Below, piece by piece: positions 33,282 to 41,871 of a stretch of 64,000 bases of DNA. The notes under the pieces were generated by a model, which was not told the origin of the DNA, did no database searches, and saw nothing but the letters and a program-made list of their open reading frames with translations. Where the stretch lies: positions 1 to 64,000 of the forward strand of contig JANQSF010000155.1 of the NCBI GenBank assembly GCA_028284155.1, written 5' to 3'. Made by a program: the position numbers and the translations under genes. Source of the DNA: Phycisphaeraceae bacterium. GTDB lineage: Bacteria > Planctomycetota > Phycisphaerae > Phycisphaerales > Phycisphaeraceae. The stretch's first letter is position 1; the number at the start of each line of letters is the position of its first letter.

Positions 33282-33764
33282 TCACCACAGACGCGATAAC
33301 CAGAACACGAGGAACAGCACGGCCAGCAAGACCAGCCCGACGATCGCCCGGAACCACCGCCATTGATGCGCCATCGAAAGCCGATAACACGCCGGGCGTT
33401 CGAGTACCAGAATCGCCAACCCGACGGCAAACGCCGTCAGCACGCCCCCCACAGCGACCCAAACCACGGCAGGCCAACCGTTCGCTTTGCCTCCCATTGC
33501 CGCCGAGGCGGCCACGCCCGCGCCGAGGATCAAGCCAAAGGCCAGGCTGGCCCACGCGCCGGTGAACGCCTCCGTCCGAAACACCAGCCGCCCGTCGAAC
33601 AAGACAAAGGGCACGCCGCATTCGGGGCAACGGTTGGTCGTCAGGCAGCGCAAGTTGTAGCCGCAACGGATGCACGGCACATCGTGGTCAGCCAGAAAGG
33701 CTGTCAGCGCGGGGTCGACGGGGTCGTTCGGGTGGTCGGAGTGGTCGGAGTGGTCGGAGTCCAT
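33282..33764 (-). CDS. Zinc-ribbon integral membrane protein, paralogue A
   Basis: 160 residues. An N-terminal SDHSDHSDH stretch is encoded by a 9-bp tandem repeat (about 33732-33758). A zinc ribbon (CIRCGYNLRCL...RCPECGVPF, about residues 31-53) and three or four transmembrane helices (about 69-91, 97-121 and 138-158) follow. Same architecture as its two neighbours (33806 and 34359) and as 43330. Ribbon in the cytoplasm, helices in the membrane; role unknown. The start is ATG 33764; no Shine-Dalgarno is visible. The His-rich start might bind metal but more likely reflects repeat slippage. Confidence 0.8.
   Translation of the reverse strand: MDSDHSDHSDHPNDPVDPALTAFLADHDVPCIRCGYNLRCLTTNRCPECGVPFVLFDGRLVFRTEAFTGAWASLAFGLILGAGVAASAAMGGKANGWPAVVWVAVGGVLTAFAVGLAILVLERPACYRLSMAHQWRWFRAIVGLVLLAVLFLVFWLSRLW
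33732..33758. repeat. 9-bp tandem repeat (GTGGTCGGA x3) inside the start of paralogue A
   Basis: Three perfect direct 9-bp units, in frame, giving Ser-Asp-His triplets. Copy number could vary by slippage without breaking the frame. Confidence 0.8.
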
Positions 33765-33805
33765 TGATAAGCGAGGGCAATGCGAGTGACGTCCTGATTC
33801 AGAAG

Positions 33806-34273
33806 TCAGTCAAAACCCACGACGATGACAGTGCCGACCGCCAGCACGAAGGCGATCGCGCCCATCGCGATCAACCATTGCACGCCCGACGTCGCGCGGC
33901 GGTAGGTCGTGCGCAGCGCCAGCGCGATGGCCAGCCCCGTTCCCGCGAAGACGAGCAGGATGAGCAACGCGATGCCCGCCAGCCCTGTCCACCAGTTGGT
34001 CGGCGCCTCGAAGATGCCGACGACAGCCAACAGTAACGCGGCGCCCGTGCCGACACTCAGCGCGACCAACGTGGTGATGAAGGCCCCCAGCCTCGGCTCG
34101 ACCAGGCCGACGCGGATCGTCAACGCATCACCACACTCGGGGCAGGTGTCGTTCTGTAACCGGCGCAGGTTGTACCCGCAGCGCGGGCAGGGTTCGTCGC
34201 GGTCGGACAGGTATTCCTGCAAGAGTGAACGTGCGGATTGCGTCGTCGAGACTGTGCTCATGGGGGAATTCAT
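33806..34273 (-). CDS. Zinc-ribbon integral membrane protein, paralogue B
   Basis: 155 residues from ATG 34273 (ATG 34261 is an alternative). Zinc ribbon CPRCGYNLRRLQNDTCPECGDAL near residues 34-56, followed by three to four hydrophobic helices (about 72-95, 98-118 and 132-154). Tandem paralogue of 33282 and 34359, all on the minus strand with short gaps, consistent with local duplication. No catalytic motif. The spacing of the ribbon from the first helix is the same as in its neighbours, suggesting a shared membrane-proximal binding site. Function unknown. Confidence 0.8.
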   Translation of the reverse strand: MNSPMSTVSTTQSARSLLQEYLSDRDEPCPRCGYNLRRLQNDTCPECGDALTIRVGLVEPRLGAFITTLVALSVGTGAALLLAVVGIFEAPTNWWTGLAGIALLILLVFAGTGLAIALALRTTYRRATSGVQWLIAMGAIAFVLAVGTVIVVGFD

Positions 34274-34305
34274 TCAGACCAGGGACGCGGGCGAACAAGT
34301 AAGTC

Positions 34306-34328
34306 GTAGGTCAGGTCATCGACCTGAC
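34306..34328. repeat. Solitary GTAGGTCAGGTCATCGACCTGAC hairpin element
   Basis: Single palindromic unit (GTCAGGTC with GACCTGAC-type pairing) between paralogues B and C. The same family occurs as twin copies at 43859-43928 and 44606-44672. Confidence 0.7.
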
Positions 34329-34358
34329 GCCCGGAATCACCGACGATGGATGTCTAAA

Positions 34359-34820
34359 CTATGTCCTCACTGGCACGGACGCCCAACACAATACCCCAAA
34401 TAGGCCAATGGCGAGAAGCAATGACGCTACTGCAGCCAACATCTGGAGAAGCGACCCGAATCTTACGAATCGCCGGCGCTTGACGATCAACAGGACGAGA
34501 ACTGTTGCTGGAATGCTGACCACGCCTGCAACGGTCACAATCGACTCTATTGAAGAGTAGCCAGAGACTGCATCTTTAACTTCGACAATGATCAGAGCCA
34601 ATGCCCAAAACGCGATGAATACCCAGGAGAATAGGCACAACGCCCAGCCTACTTGGGACGGCTCTTCGATCACATCCGACAGACGCAGACGTGTCCCGCA
34701 TTCCGGGCACTGATTGGCCGTCAAGTTGCGCAGGTTGTAACAGCAATACGGACAAGGGACGTCCCGATCAACGAGATGGCGGGTGATGAATCTGTCCCGT
34801 GGATCGGCGTGCTCGTCCAT
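34359..34820 (-). CDS. Zinc-ribbon integral membrane protein, paralogue C (AT-richer)
   Basis: 153 residues from ATG 34820, preferred over an upstream TTG (34832) that overlaps the preceding gene. The zinc ribbon is a variant, CPYCCYNLRNLTANQCPECG, with an extra Cys replacing the Gly of CxxCG. Three to four transmembrane helices follow. Base composition is visibly richer in A/T than the flanking paralogues, so this copy either diverged faster or arrived separately. It begins 4 nt after the stop codon of the DUF255 gene (34825), so the two are probably translated from one message. Confidence 0.8.
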   Translation of the reverse strand: MDEHADPRDRFITRHLVDRDVPCPYCCYNLRNLTANQCPECGTRLRLSDVIEEPSQVGWALCLFSWVFIAFWALALIIVEVKDAVSGYSSIESIVTVAGVVSIPATVLVLLIVKRRRFVRFGSLLQMLAAVASLLLAIGLFGVLCWASVPVRT

Positions 34821-34824
34821 CGCG

Positions 34825-37320
34825 TCACTCAAACCGCACCGGCGCTTCGACCTCCACCGGCCGTTGACACACCTTGTCCGTACACGCCTGGTACTCGACG
34901 ACTAGCACGGGCTTGGCCTTTGCGTCGGCGTCGGCGGTCTTGGTGATTGTCACCTCGACGACGACCTTGCCTTCGTAGACGGCCAGTGTCTTGTCGCTGA
35001 ACGCGTACTTCTTTTTCAGCGGGTCGGGGAACTTGACCTTGACGTCGTAGCCCTTGGCCTGTTCGAGGCGCACGGCCGTGGCGACGAGGCCTTCGTCGCT
35101 GGCCTTGGGGCCGTTGATGTGGTAGCCGGCACCAATGTCGAGCGTGACCTTCACCGTCGCGGGGCCTTTAGCCAGATCGACCTTGGCGGGCGTGGCGGTG
35201 ATCTTCACTGGCGTGTCGTCGTTGAGGGTCGGCGTGACGGGGTCGGCCTTGACCAGCTTGTCGCCACCGGCCTCGAGCGCGCGGAGCAACGCCTGCTGCA
35301 TGTGCGCCATCGCCGCGCCGCGTTGGGCGAGCAGCGCGGCGAACGAACGCAGGTCGGTCACGGCCTGTTTCAGGTACGCCTCGTCTTTCGTCAACGCGTG
35401 CAGGTCAACCAGGTTGAGCATCATCTGGCTGTTACCCGTCGGCACCGCGCCGTCGAACGTCGAACGCGTGCGGACAAACAGGTCGGCCTGATCGGCCAAC
35501 GTGTCGTAGTAGCCGCCGCGCTGGTCGGCGAAACGGTTGCGGGCGGTGGCGGTCAGCTTCTTGGCGTCCTCCAACCACGTGCTGTCGCCCGTCGCGCGGT
35601 GCAGTTCGATCAGGCCGTGCACGAAGAAGGTGTAGTCTTCGAGGAAGCCATTGATGTCGCTGACCTTGCCGCGTCGCATCGAGCGCATCAGGCCGCCTTC
35701 ATCGTCGCGCATGTGGTCGAGGATATACCGCGCGGCCTTGCTCGCGGCTTCGGTGTAGCGCGGCTCGTTCAACTGCTTGCCCGCGCGGGCCATGCCCGCG
35801 ATCATCATCCCGTTCCACGACACGAGCACCTTGTCGTCCGTGCCCGGCTGATCGCGTTTCATGCGGACGGGGTAGAGCAGGTCGTTGATCTGCTTGCGCT
35901 TCTTGGCCATCTCGGCCGTGGACATGTCGTGTTTCTTGGCCAATTCGTCCAGCCGAACGGGCAGATAGACGACGTTCGTGCGCGGCTCGTCGGGGTGGTG
36001 CGGGTCTTGGAAATTCGTGCCCTTGTCGAGGCCGTACATCTCCAGCGCGAGCTTGGCGAGCTTTTCGTCCTTGATCGCGGCTTTGACCTGATCGGGCAGC
36101 CAGACGTAGTTGCCGCCTTCGCGTGCGTTGACCTCGGCGTCCTGCGCTGACCAGAACGCGCCGGTCGAGTCGGCCATCTCGCGCAGGACGTAATCACACG
36201 TCTCGCGCACGACGCGCGCGTACAGGTGTTTGTCCTGCTTGTCCGGCTGAATCGACTGCGCGATCAGGTACGCCTCGACGAGTTGGCCCTGGTCGTAGAG
36301 CATCTTCTCGAAGTGCGGGACGAGCCACTGACCGTCGGTCGAGTAGCGGTGGAACCCGCCGCCGACCTGGTCGTACATGCCGCCACGGGCCATGCGTTCG
36401 AGCGTGTGGGCCAACGACTTCCAAAGCTCGCCGTCCTTCTGTTCCGGGTCGAGTTGCACGACGGCCGCGATCAGCGTGAGGTTGTTCGGCGTCGGGAACT
36501 TGGGCGCCTTGCCGTAGCCGGCGTCGCGCGGGTCGTAGCTGCGCAGCAGTTGCGTCGTCGCGCGGACGACGAGGCCGCTGGTCAACTCACCGCCCAGCTC
36601 GCGTTGCTCCATGTGCTGCGTGATCGCCTCGGCCGCGCGGTCGGCCGCCTTCACGACGTCGGGCTTGCGGTCTTTCCAGACCGTCGTGATGTGCTGCATG
36701 ACCTGCCCGAACCCGGGCATGCCGCGCTGCGGCTCGGGCGGGAAGTACGTGCCGGCGAAGAACGGCTTGAGCCCGCGGTCGTTCTCGCCGCCGGCGCCCG
36801 GCGGCGTGAGGAAAACGCTCATCGGCCAACCGCCGTGGCCGGTCATCATCTGCGTCGCGGTCATGTAGATGTCGTCAACGTCCGGCCGTTCCTCGCGGTC
36901 GACCTTGACACAGACGAACAGCTTGTTCATCTCGACCGCCAGCTTCTCGTTCTCAAAGACCTGCCGCTCCATGACGTGGCACCAGTAACACGTCGAGTAA
37001 CCGATCGAAAGGAAAATCGGCACGCCGCGCTTCTTGGCCTCCGCGAACGCCTCGGGACCCCAAGGCCGCCAATCGACCGGGTTGTGCGCGTGCTGCAACA
37101 GGTACGGGCTGGTCTCGTTCACGAGTTTGTTCGTGAACTTCCACGACCCGTCGGCGTTCTTGAGGTGCGCCTTGTGGTCTTTGTCTTTCGCTTTCTGGGG
37201 GTCGGTGGGCGCGCTGTGCGCAGCCTCGGTCATAATCAACGCTCCAATCGTCAGGGCGATCGCGACGGCAACGGCGGATTTGCGCACGGTGGTCACTCGC
37301 TTGCAGGTGAAAAAGGACAC
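34825..37320 (-). CDS. Exported DUF255/YyaL-type thioredoxin-domain protein fused to DsbD N-terminal-like domain
   Basis: 831 residues from GTG 37320. Signal peptide about residues 1-37 (ending AHSA). A thioredoxin-like DUF255 domain starts near residue 64 (LVNETSPYLLQHAHNPVDW) with the redox motif CYWC at 111-114 (GYSTCYWCHVMERQVF). A large six-hairpin/alpha-toroid domain fills about 240-700. The C-terminal ~110 residues (GAGYHINGPKASDEG...VEYQACTDKVCQRPVEVEAP) match the DsbD N-terminal immunoglobulin-like domain, including the CTDKVC pair. So one exported protein joins a thioredoxin fold and a thiol-disulfide acceptor domain. Usual YyaL/spermatogenesis-20-like proteins are cytoplasmic and lack this tail. 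First gene of the same-strand row running to 30626. A TAAGAT box 6 nt upstream supports the GTG start. Confidence 0.88.
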   Translation of the reverse strand: MSFFTCKRVTTVRKSAVAVAIALTIGALIMTEAAHSAPTDPQKAKDKDHKAHLKNADGSWKFTNKLVNETSPYLLQHAHNPVDWRPWGPEAFAEAKKRGVPIFLSIGYSTCYWCHVMERQVFENEKLAVEMNKLFVCVKVDREERPDVDDIYMTATQMMTGHGGWPMSVFLTPPGAGGENDRGLKPFFAGTYFPPEPQRGMPGFGQVMQHITTVWKDRKPDVVKAADRAAEAITQHMEQRELGGELTSGLVVRATTQLLRSYDPRDAGYGKAPKFPTPNNLTLIAAVVQLDPEQKDGELWKSLAHTLERMARGGMYDQVGGGFHRYSTDGQWLVPHFEKMLYDQGQLVEAYLIAQSIQPDKQDKHLYARVVRETCDYVLREMADSTGAFWSAQDAEVNAREGGNYVWLPDQVKAAIKDEKLAKLALEMYGLDKGTNFQDPHHPDEPRTNVVYLPVRLDELAKKHDMSTAEMAKKRKQINDLLYPVRMKRDQPGTDDKVLVSWNGMMIAGMARAGKQLNEPRYTEAASKAARYILDHMRDDEGGLMRSMRRGKVSDINGFLEDYTFFVHGLIELHRATGDSTWLEDAKKLTATARNRFADQRGGYYDTLADQADLFVRTRSTFDGAVPTGNSQMMLNLVDLHALTKDEAYLKQAVTDLRSFAALLAQRGAAMAHMQQALLRALEAGGDKLVKADPVTPTLNDDTPVKITATPAKVDLAKGPATVKVTLDIGAGYHINGPKASDEGLVATAVRLEQAKGYDVKVKFPDPLKKKYAFSDKTLAVYEGKVVVEVTITKTADADAKAKPVLVVEYQACTDKVCQRPVEVEAPVRFE

Positions 37321-37326
37321 GATGTG

Positions 37327-37332
37327 ATCTTA
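37327..37332 (-). promoter_or_regulatory. Candidate -10 box TAAGAT, 6 nt before GTG 37320
   Basis: On the minus strand TAAGAT, 6 nt, GTG. Leaderless geometry; no Shine-Dalgarno between. Confidence 0.5.
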
Positions 37333-37396
37333 GGAGGCAACGGAAGGAGGCGGGGGTAGGGCGGGAATGAACGCGGGGCGGGGTGAGAAGCAAGGC

Positions 37397-37509
37397 AGAA
37401 TGGCGAGTGACGAGTGGCGAATAGCGAGTGGCGAAGTCGGAGTACGTGCTCGGGCGCGTGTTCCGACTTCGCAAATCAACAATCGCTATTCGCCATTCGT
37501 TATTCCTCC
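37397..37509. repeat. GAATGGCGAGTGACGAGT-type inverted repeat, copy 2
   Basis: Related to 29281-29400. The right halves share CCGACTTCGCAAATC, CGCTATTCGC and CCATTCGT..ATTCCTCC, and the left halves share the GAATGGCGA start. It lies just after the stop of the pseudopilin gene (37540) and before the DUF255 start. Confidence 0.75.
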
Positions 37510-37539
37510 GACGCGCGTCGCGAGCGACGCGGCTAAATG

Positions 37540-38271
37540 TCAGTACCAGATAAATCCCGGGTCCGGCGGAAACATCTGCCCATTCGTCGCGCCTTCCCAT
37601 TCGTACTCGTTTGGCACGCGCATCCATGCCGTGTGGCCGTCGGCGTAGGCGATCGGCTCGTTGCGTTCGTCGCCCTTGTCGTGCCAGCGGGTCATCGGGT
37701 TTGACCACGGCCGATTGAGCCACCAGCCGAAGTCGCCAATCACGACCTTGTTCGCGGGGCTCTCGAAACTGTCGATCCGTTTGGCCTGCGGCCCGTTCGG
37801 CACGCCGAACACAAACTGCGTGCGGAACACGTCGTAGTTCCACGGGGCCTGGTAGCTGTTGCCGTACTGCTCGTAGCAGTTGGTGATCCGCCCGCCCCAC
37901 GCCGGGTGCGAGTCGCCGATGTCGGACGGGCATTCGGCCGTCTGGTACGCGACGTAGTCGTTGAGCACGCGGTCTTCGACGTCGTACTGGTGTGAGTTGT
38001 AGGCTGAGTCCGTGCCGCGCTTGCCGAGCAGCGTCGTCCAGGTGCGGTACGCGGGGTAGCGCTTGTTGTGATCGACAGCGTACGACACGCACGCGCCCTG
38101 GATCTGATGCATGTTCGAAAAGCACGTCACGTTTCGGCCGTGCTGCCTCGCCTGCCCCAGCGCCGGCAACAACAACGCGATCAGCAGGACGATCAGGCTG
38201 ACCACGACGAGCAGTTCGATGAGTGTGAAACCTCTTCGCAAAACATTTGCGCCGGCGTGAGTCCCGATCAA
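37540..38271 (-). CDS. Type II secretion-like pseudopilin (DUF1559-like), variant without H-x9-DG
   Basis: 243 residues if read from TTG 38271. A TTG at 38241 would give the typical short leader directly before RRGFTLIELL and is an equally good start. The prepilin N-methylation motif GFTLIELLVVVSLIVLLIALLLPAL is at residues 14-38, so cleavage by prepilin peptidase after Gly is expected. The remainder is the periplasmic pseudopilin domain with CPSDIG and a C-terminal ADGHTAW segment. The H-x9-DG spacing of its relatives is not kept (His is 12 residues from DG). One of three pseudopilin-like genes in 3.8 kb. Confidence 0.88.
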   Translation of the reverse strand: MIGTHAGANVLRRGFTLIELLVVVSLIVLLIALLLPALGQARQHGRNVTCFSNMHQIQGACVSYAVDHNKRYPAYRTWTTLLGKRGTDSAYNSHQYDVEDRVLNDYVAYQTAECPSDIGDSHPAWGGRITNCYEQYGNSYQAPWNYDVFRTQFVFGVPNGPQAKRIDSFESPANKVVIGDFGWWLNRPWSNPMTRWHDKGDERNEPIAYADGHTAWMRVPNEYEWEGATNGQMFPPDPGFIWY

Positions 38272-38304
38272 TCCACGATCAAACTCGCGGAGGAGAACTG
38301 AATT

Positions 38305-39072
38305 CTAACGCGTCCCACCGGCGCCAAACATCGGCTCGTTGTGGATATTCCAGATGCGGTTGACGTCCGCGTTCCAGTGGTCGCTGATGTCTTCGGGTAG
38401 CAGCCGCTCGGTGTGGCCGTCGACAAACGAGACGTTGGCTCGGCCCTCATGGATCTGGCTTGGGTATTGCCGCGGCGCTTCCAGTCCGACAAACCCCGAC
38501 CAGTTCAGATCGACGTCGTAATTCGAGTCGGCGAACTGCACCATGCGCGGCGGGTTCTTCACCCGGCCAACCCGCACATTGCCGAACGTCGCATGCCCGT
38601 CGTACGTGCCCAGCCCGGTGTTCATGACACGGCCGACGTGCGAGCCCCAGACGTTGTAGCCGTAGCTGAAGTCCGTCTGTCCGCCGGGGGCAAGACGACG
38701 CTCACCGTCGAGGTACCCGTGAACGGCGTCGCCGCCGCCGTTGATCACGACTTCCCACTTGGTCCTGTCGTCGGCCGCGGGGCAATGAAACGGCTCGGTC
38801 GAGCCGCCCATCTGTCCACGGAGCAACGTCGGCCAAATCCATGTCCCGCCGGACGAGGCGATACCGACCACGTGGTAGCCGTTGTCCGTGCCGTAGTCCG
38901 TCGCGGCGGCGGCGATCTGATGGAGGTTACTCGAACAGGAGACGGCCCGCGCGATGCCCCGCGCTCGGCCGAGCGCCGGCAACAACATCGCGATCAGCAG
39001 GACGATCAGGCTGACGACGACGAGCAGTTCGATGAGGGTGAAGGCGCGATGCGCGCAGCGCCAAGCATTCAT
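38305..39072 (-). CDS. Type II secretion-like pseudopilin with H-x9-DG motif
   Basis: 255 residues from ATG 39072, with a TAGAGT box 9 nt upstream. Basic leader MNAWRCAHRA, then the prepilin motif FTLIELLVVVSLIVLLIAMLLPAL. Mature-domain features of the planctomycete DUF1559-like group: CSSNLHQIAAAATDYGTDNGYH, FHCPAADD, and near the C-terminus IHEGRANVSFVDGH, which is the exact H-x9-DG signature. Such proteins assemble or are exported by a type II secretion-like machine; planctomycetes carry dozens of them, with unknown individual roles. Paralogous to 37540 (33 nt downstream) and to 40615. Confidence 0.92.
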   Translation of the reverse strand: MNAWRCAHRAFTLIELLVVVSLIVLLIAMLLPALGRARGIARAVSCSSNLHQIAAAATDYGTDNGYHVVGIASSGGTWIWPTLLRGQMGGSTEPFHCPAADDRTKWEVVINGGGDAVHGYLDGERRLAPGGQTDFSYGYNVWGSHVGRVMNTGLGTYDGHATFGNVRVGRVKNPPRMVQFADSNYDVDLNWSGFVGLEAPRQYPSQIHEGRANVSFVDGHTERLLPEDISDHWNADVNRIWNIHNEPMFGAGGTR

Positions 39073-39126
39073 ATCGCGGCCACTCTAACAGGTCGCAACA
39101 CGGCTTGCGGTACGGCTTGAGCCACC

Positions 39127-40335
39127 TCAGTTGCGCGTCGCGCGTCGCCGACGCAGCATGGCCAGACCGGCGACGCCCAACAGAGTCATGCTTGCCGGTT
39201 CCGGCACGGCAGCAACACCGTCGATCGTGACACTGAAGTCGTAGGTGCGGGCGAACGTGCCTTGGCTGCCACCGCTGATCGGCTGGCCGACGACCGGGGC
39301 GTTCGTCCCGCCGCCGAACCGGATGAATGCGCCGCCTTCGTTGTTCAGGAAGCCGAGCGGGCTGGCTTGCCCGCCCTGGCCCTGCCAGAAAAAGGCGGCA
39401 AACACCTCGCCACCGAGCGGGAGCGAGAACATATCGTCGCCACCAAAGGGGATCGTCGTGAACCCGCCAGTGACACCGCCAAACGGCACGGGATCACCTT
39501 GGGCGAGCACGGTGTAATCCGTTCCACCACCGGTGACGAGCACGGGCGTGACCACACCGCCAATGTTCGACCCGCCGGAGAATTCATAGTTGAAGTTGGT
39601 GGCCTGGTACTCGCCCGCCGAGAGCGATGTCGGGTTGACTAGGTCCACCACCAGTAATGGGTTAGCGCCGTCGTTGGCGTTGATGGCCACGTCGCCCGGG
39701 CCGACATCGAGCGGGACCGTCGTAGGCGCGAACGACACACCGGTGATGTCGCGCACGACATAGGCGTTCAATACCGGGTCGGAACCGGGCTCGGCGTTAA
39801 ACCCAATCGTCTGGCTCGCCGCGTCGGCGGTGAATCGACCGATCAGACTCTTGAAACTGCCCTGCACGATCGAAGGCGAGTTATTCCCGTTCCCGTCATG
39901 CAGAAACTCGATCCGGTTTCGGCAGCAACCTCGCTGATCCGAGATGAAGAACTGGACCTGGTAGTCGTTGCCCGGCGTCAGCCCGCTGACGAAGCCCGGC
40001 AGCGTCACGTTGTTGCCGTTGAATCGGGTCTCGTTGATGATCGTGTTCCACGACGCGTCGGTCGAGCCCGCCCCGCCGCTCGTGAAGTTGCCACCCAGTT
40101 GCGCGCTCGACGCGAACGTGAGGTTGATGCCGCCCGGATCAACGGTCAGGCCGTTCGTCACACCGAGGTTGAACGCGCTGACCGGCGTGCCGCTGACGTC
40201 GATGGCGTCGAAGCCACTGGGGCCGCCGAAGTTCTGGCCGTACTGCCACGAGATATTCGCGGCCTGCGTCGCACCGGCGATCACAAGGGCGATGGCAACA
40301 GCGAAAACGTTCACGAGGGTCGCGCGTGCATTCAT
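39127..40335 (-). CDS. PEP-CTERM-sorted exported protein
   Basis: 402 residues from ATG 40335, where GGAG 6 nt upstream is a good Shine-Dalgarno; the TTG at 40347 lies before it. Signal peptide residues 1-25 (ending TQA). The body is low-complexity Gly/Asn-rich beta sheet with a GCCRNRIEFLHDGNG segment. The C-terminus VPEPASMTLLGVAGLAMLRRRR is a canonical PEP-CTERM signal: VPEP motif, hydrophobic helix, Arg cluster. PEP-CTERM proteins are processed by exosortase in the inner membrane and end up in the extracellular matrix. No exosortase gene is in the window. Divergent from pseudopilin 40615. Confidence 0.92.
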   Translation of the reverse strand: MNARATLVNVFAVAIALVIAGATQAANISWQYGQNFGGPSGFDAIDVSGTPVSAFNLGVTNGLTVDPGGINLTFASSAQLGGNFTSGGAGSTDASWNTIINETRFNGNNVTLPGFVSGLTPGNDYQVQFFISDQRGCCRNRIEFLHDGNGNNSPSIVQGSFKSLIGRFTADAASQTIGFNAEPGSDPVLNAYVVRDITGVSFAPTTVPLDVGPGDVAINANDGANPLLVVDLVNPTSLSAGEYQATNFNYEFSGGSNIGGVVTPVLVTGGGTDYTVLAQGDPVPFGGVTGGFTTIPFGGDDMFSLPLGGEVFAAFFWQGQGGQASPLGFLNNEGGAFIRFGGGTNAPVVGQPISGGSQGTFARTYDFSVTIDGVAAVPEPASMTLLGVAGLAMLRRRRATRN

Positions 40336-40614
40336 GGCTCGCTCCAAGTCGATTGTGGTCTATTGGTGGTAGAGAACACTCCTTCGTGAAGGACTATAAC
40401 AGATCCTGAGTGCCGAATCAACGATTGGACGCCGTGTAACATGGCTGACAGGTAACCACCGAAATCGGCCCTGATGCGGTTGGAGGCGGCCGGAAGCGGC
40501 AACCAGGCCACATACAACGCTCAGTTCCGCCAGCCTCGCCGGCCCCCGCCTCGGCCGGATACACTTGATCACCGGCCGAGCAGGTCAGTTTCACCCGATC
40601 CGGGACCGACCCCC

Positions 40615-41367
40615 TTGAAACCCGCCCGCGCCTTCACCGTCGTCGAACTGCTCGTGGTGATGTCCATCATCATCCTGTTGATCGCGCTGCTGCTGCCCGC
40701 GTTGTCCAAGGCCCGGTCAGCCATGCGGGCGTCGATCTGTCTCAACAACGTCACGCAGATCCACGCCGCGCACGTCGCGCACAGCAACGACTACGACGGG
40801 CGGTTCATGCCCAGCGTCAACCCCGACGGCCAATGGTGGACCACGTCGTTGCTGGAATACCACACCGCCAACGACGTGCTCTTCTGCCCCGAGACAACGA
40901 TCAAGGCCACGCCGACGCTCGGCACGCTCGGGTTCGGCGGGCCGGACGCGACATGGTTCGACGGTATCCAGTGGCCGAGCGACCCGCTCGACGTCAGCAG
41001 CTACGGCCAGAACATGTGGGTCAACAACCCGACCGAGTCGCGCACGCTCTGGGGGCATGAGCCGGAGTTGCACTGGTATCACCCGCTGCTCGCGCCGGAC
41101 GCGACGAACATCCCCGTCGTGACCGACGCGATGTGGGTCGGCGGCTTCCCCTATTCACACGATGTACCGGCCGCCGCGCAGTGGGACCAGACGATCGGCG
41201 GCGGCCACCAGACCAACCGCTTCGCGCTGGACCGCCACGACGGCGCGGTCGAGGTCGCCTTCATCGACGGCAGCGCCCGCCGCGTGGCGCTGCCCGACCT
41301 GTGGACGCTGCGCTGGAACCACGACTACACCCCACGCGAGATCGCGCTGCCGTGGTATGTGGAATGA
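40615..41367 (+). CDS. Type II secretion-like pseudopilin with H-x9-DG motif
   Basis: 250 residues from TTG 40615, chosen because it gives the short basic leader (MKPARA) directly before FTVVELLVVMSIIILLIALLLPAL. The longer frame from ATG 40474 adds 47 Pro/Arg-rich residues that no pseudopilin needs. GGGA lies ~10 nt upstream. Mature-domain landmarks are ICLNNVTQIHAAHVAHSNDYDGRFM, CPETT, and RHDGAVEVAFIDGS near the end, which is H-x9-DG. Divergent from the PEP-CTERM gene; followed 29 nt later by a DUF4177-like gene. Confidence 0.85.
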   Translation: MKPARAFTVVELLVVMSIIILLIALLLPALSKARSAMRASICLNNVTQIHAAHVAHSNDYDGRFMPSVNPDGQWWTTSLLEYHTANDVLFCPETTIKATPTLGTLGFGGPDATWFDGIQWPSDPLDVSSYGQNMWVNNPTESRTLWGHEPELHWYHPLLAPDATNIPVVTDAMWVGGFPYSHDVPAAAQWDQTIGGGHQTNRFALDRHDGAVEVAFIDGSARRVALPDLWTLRWNHDYTPREIALPWYVE

Positions 41368-41396
41368 CATATCGCACTCAACTTGAAGGAGCACCC

Positions 41397-41681
41397 ATGA
41401 AACTGAACGTTCCGATCATCTGCACAGTGCTCTGCCTGAGCGCCGTCCTCGTTGGGACACTCACGGCGCAAGACGCCCCGAAAGACGCCGGCGAAGCGGC
41501 GGACGTGCGGTGGCAGCACATGGCCATGACGGTCGACCTCAACGACGACCAGCACCACCGCAAGTTCGTCCGCCAACTCAGCCAGGTACAGAACGACGGC
41601 TGGGAACTCGTGGACGTCGAAAACTTCGACCGGTCGGGGACGACGATCAAGACGGTGTATTACTTCAAGAAGCCGAAGTGA
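41397..41681 (+). CDS. Small exported DUF4177-like protein
   Basis: 94 residues. AAGGAG at 41386-41391 is a strong Shine-Dalgarno 5 nt before ATG 41397. Signal peptide residues 1-24 (VGTLTA). The mature 70 residues end with QVQNDGWELVDVENFDRSGTTIKTVYYFKKPK, the pattern of DUF4177 (small beta-sheet proteins with GWELV and YYFKRP). Function unknown. Probably periplasmic. In frame upstream is only the shadow of the pseudopilin gene. Confidence 0.75.
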   Translation: MKLNVPIICTVLCLSAVLVGTLTAQDAPKDAGEAADVRWQHMAMTVDLNDDQHHRKFVRQLSQVQNDGWELVDVENFDRSGTTIKTVYYFKKPK

Positions 41682-41871
41682 GGCCGCAAGTCGTCTGCCG
41701 CGTGAACGGTGGGCGTACCTCAGGTACGACGACGGCGACCCACGGGAGATCGCCGTGACGTGTCATGTAGAATGCGCCCAACCCAGCGGGCCCGGTTTTG
41801 TCCTGACAAGACGCCGGCCGGCAAGATCGGGTCACGGTAACCCGGCAAACAGACCGATCAACAGAAGTGTG

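Noticed and set aside
33282..33764. His-rich SDHSDHSDH start as a metal-binding site
   Set aside because: It is encoded by a perfect 9-bp tandem repeat, which suggests replication slippage rather than selected metal ligands.
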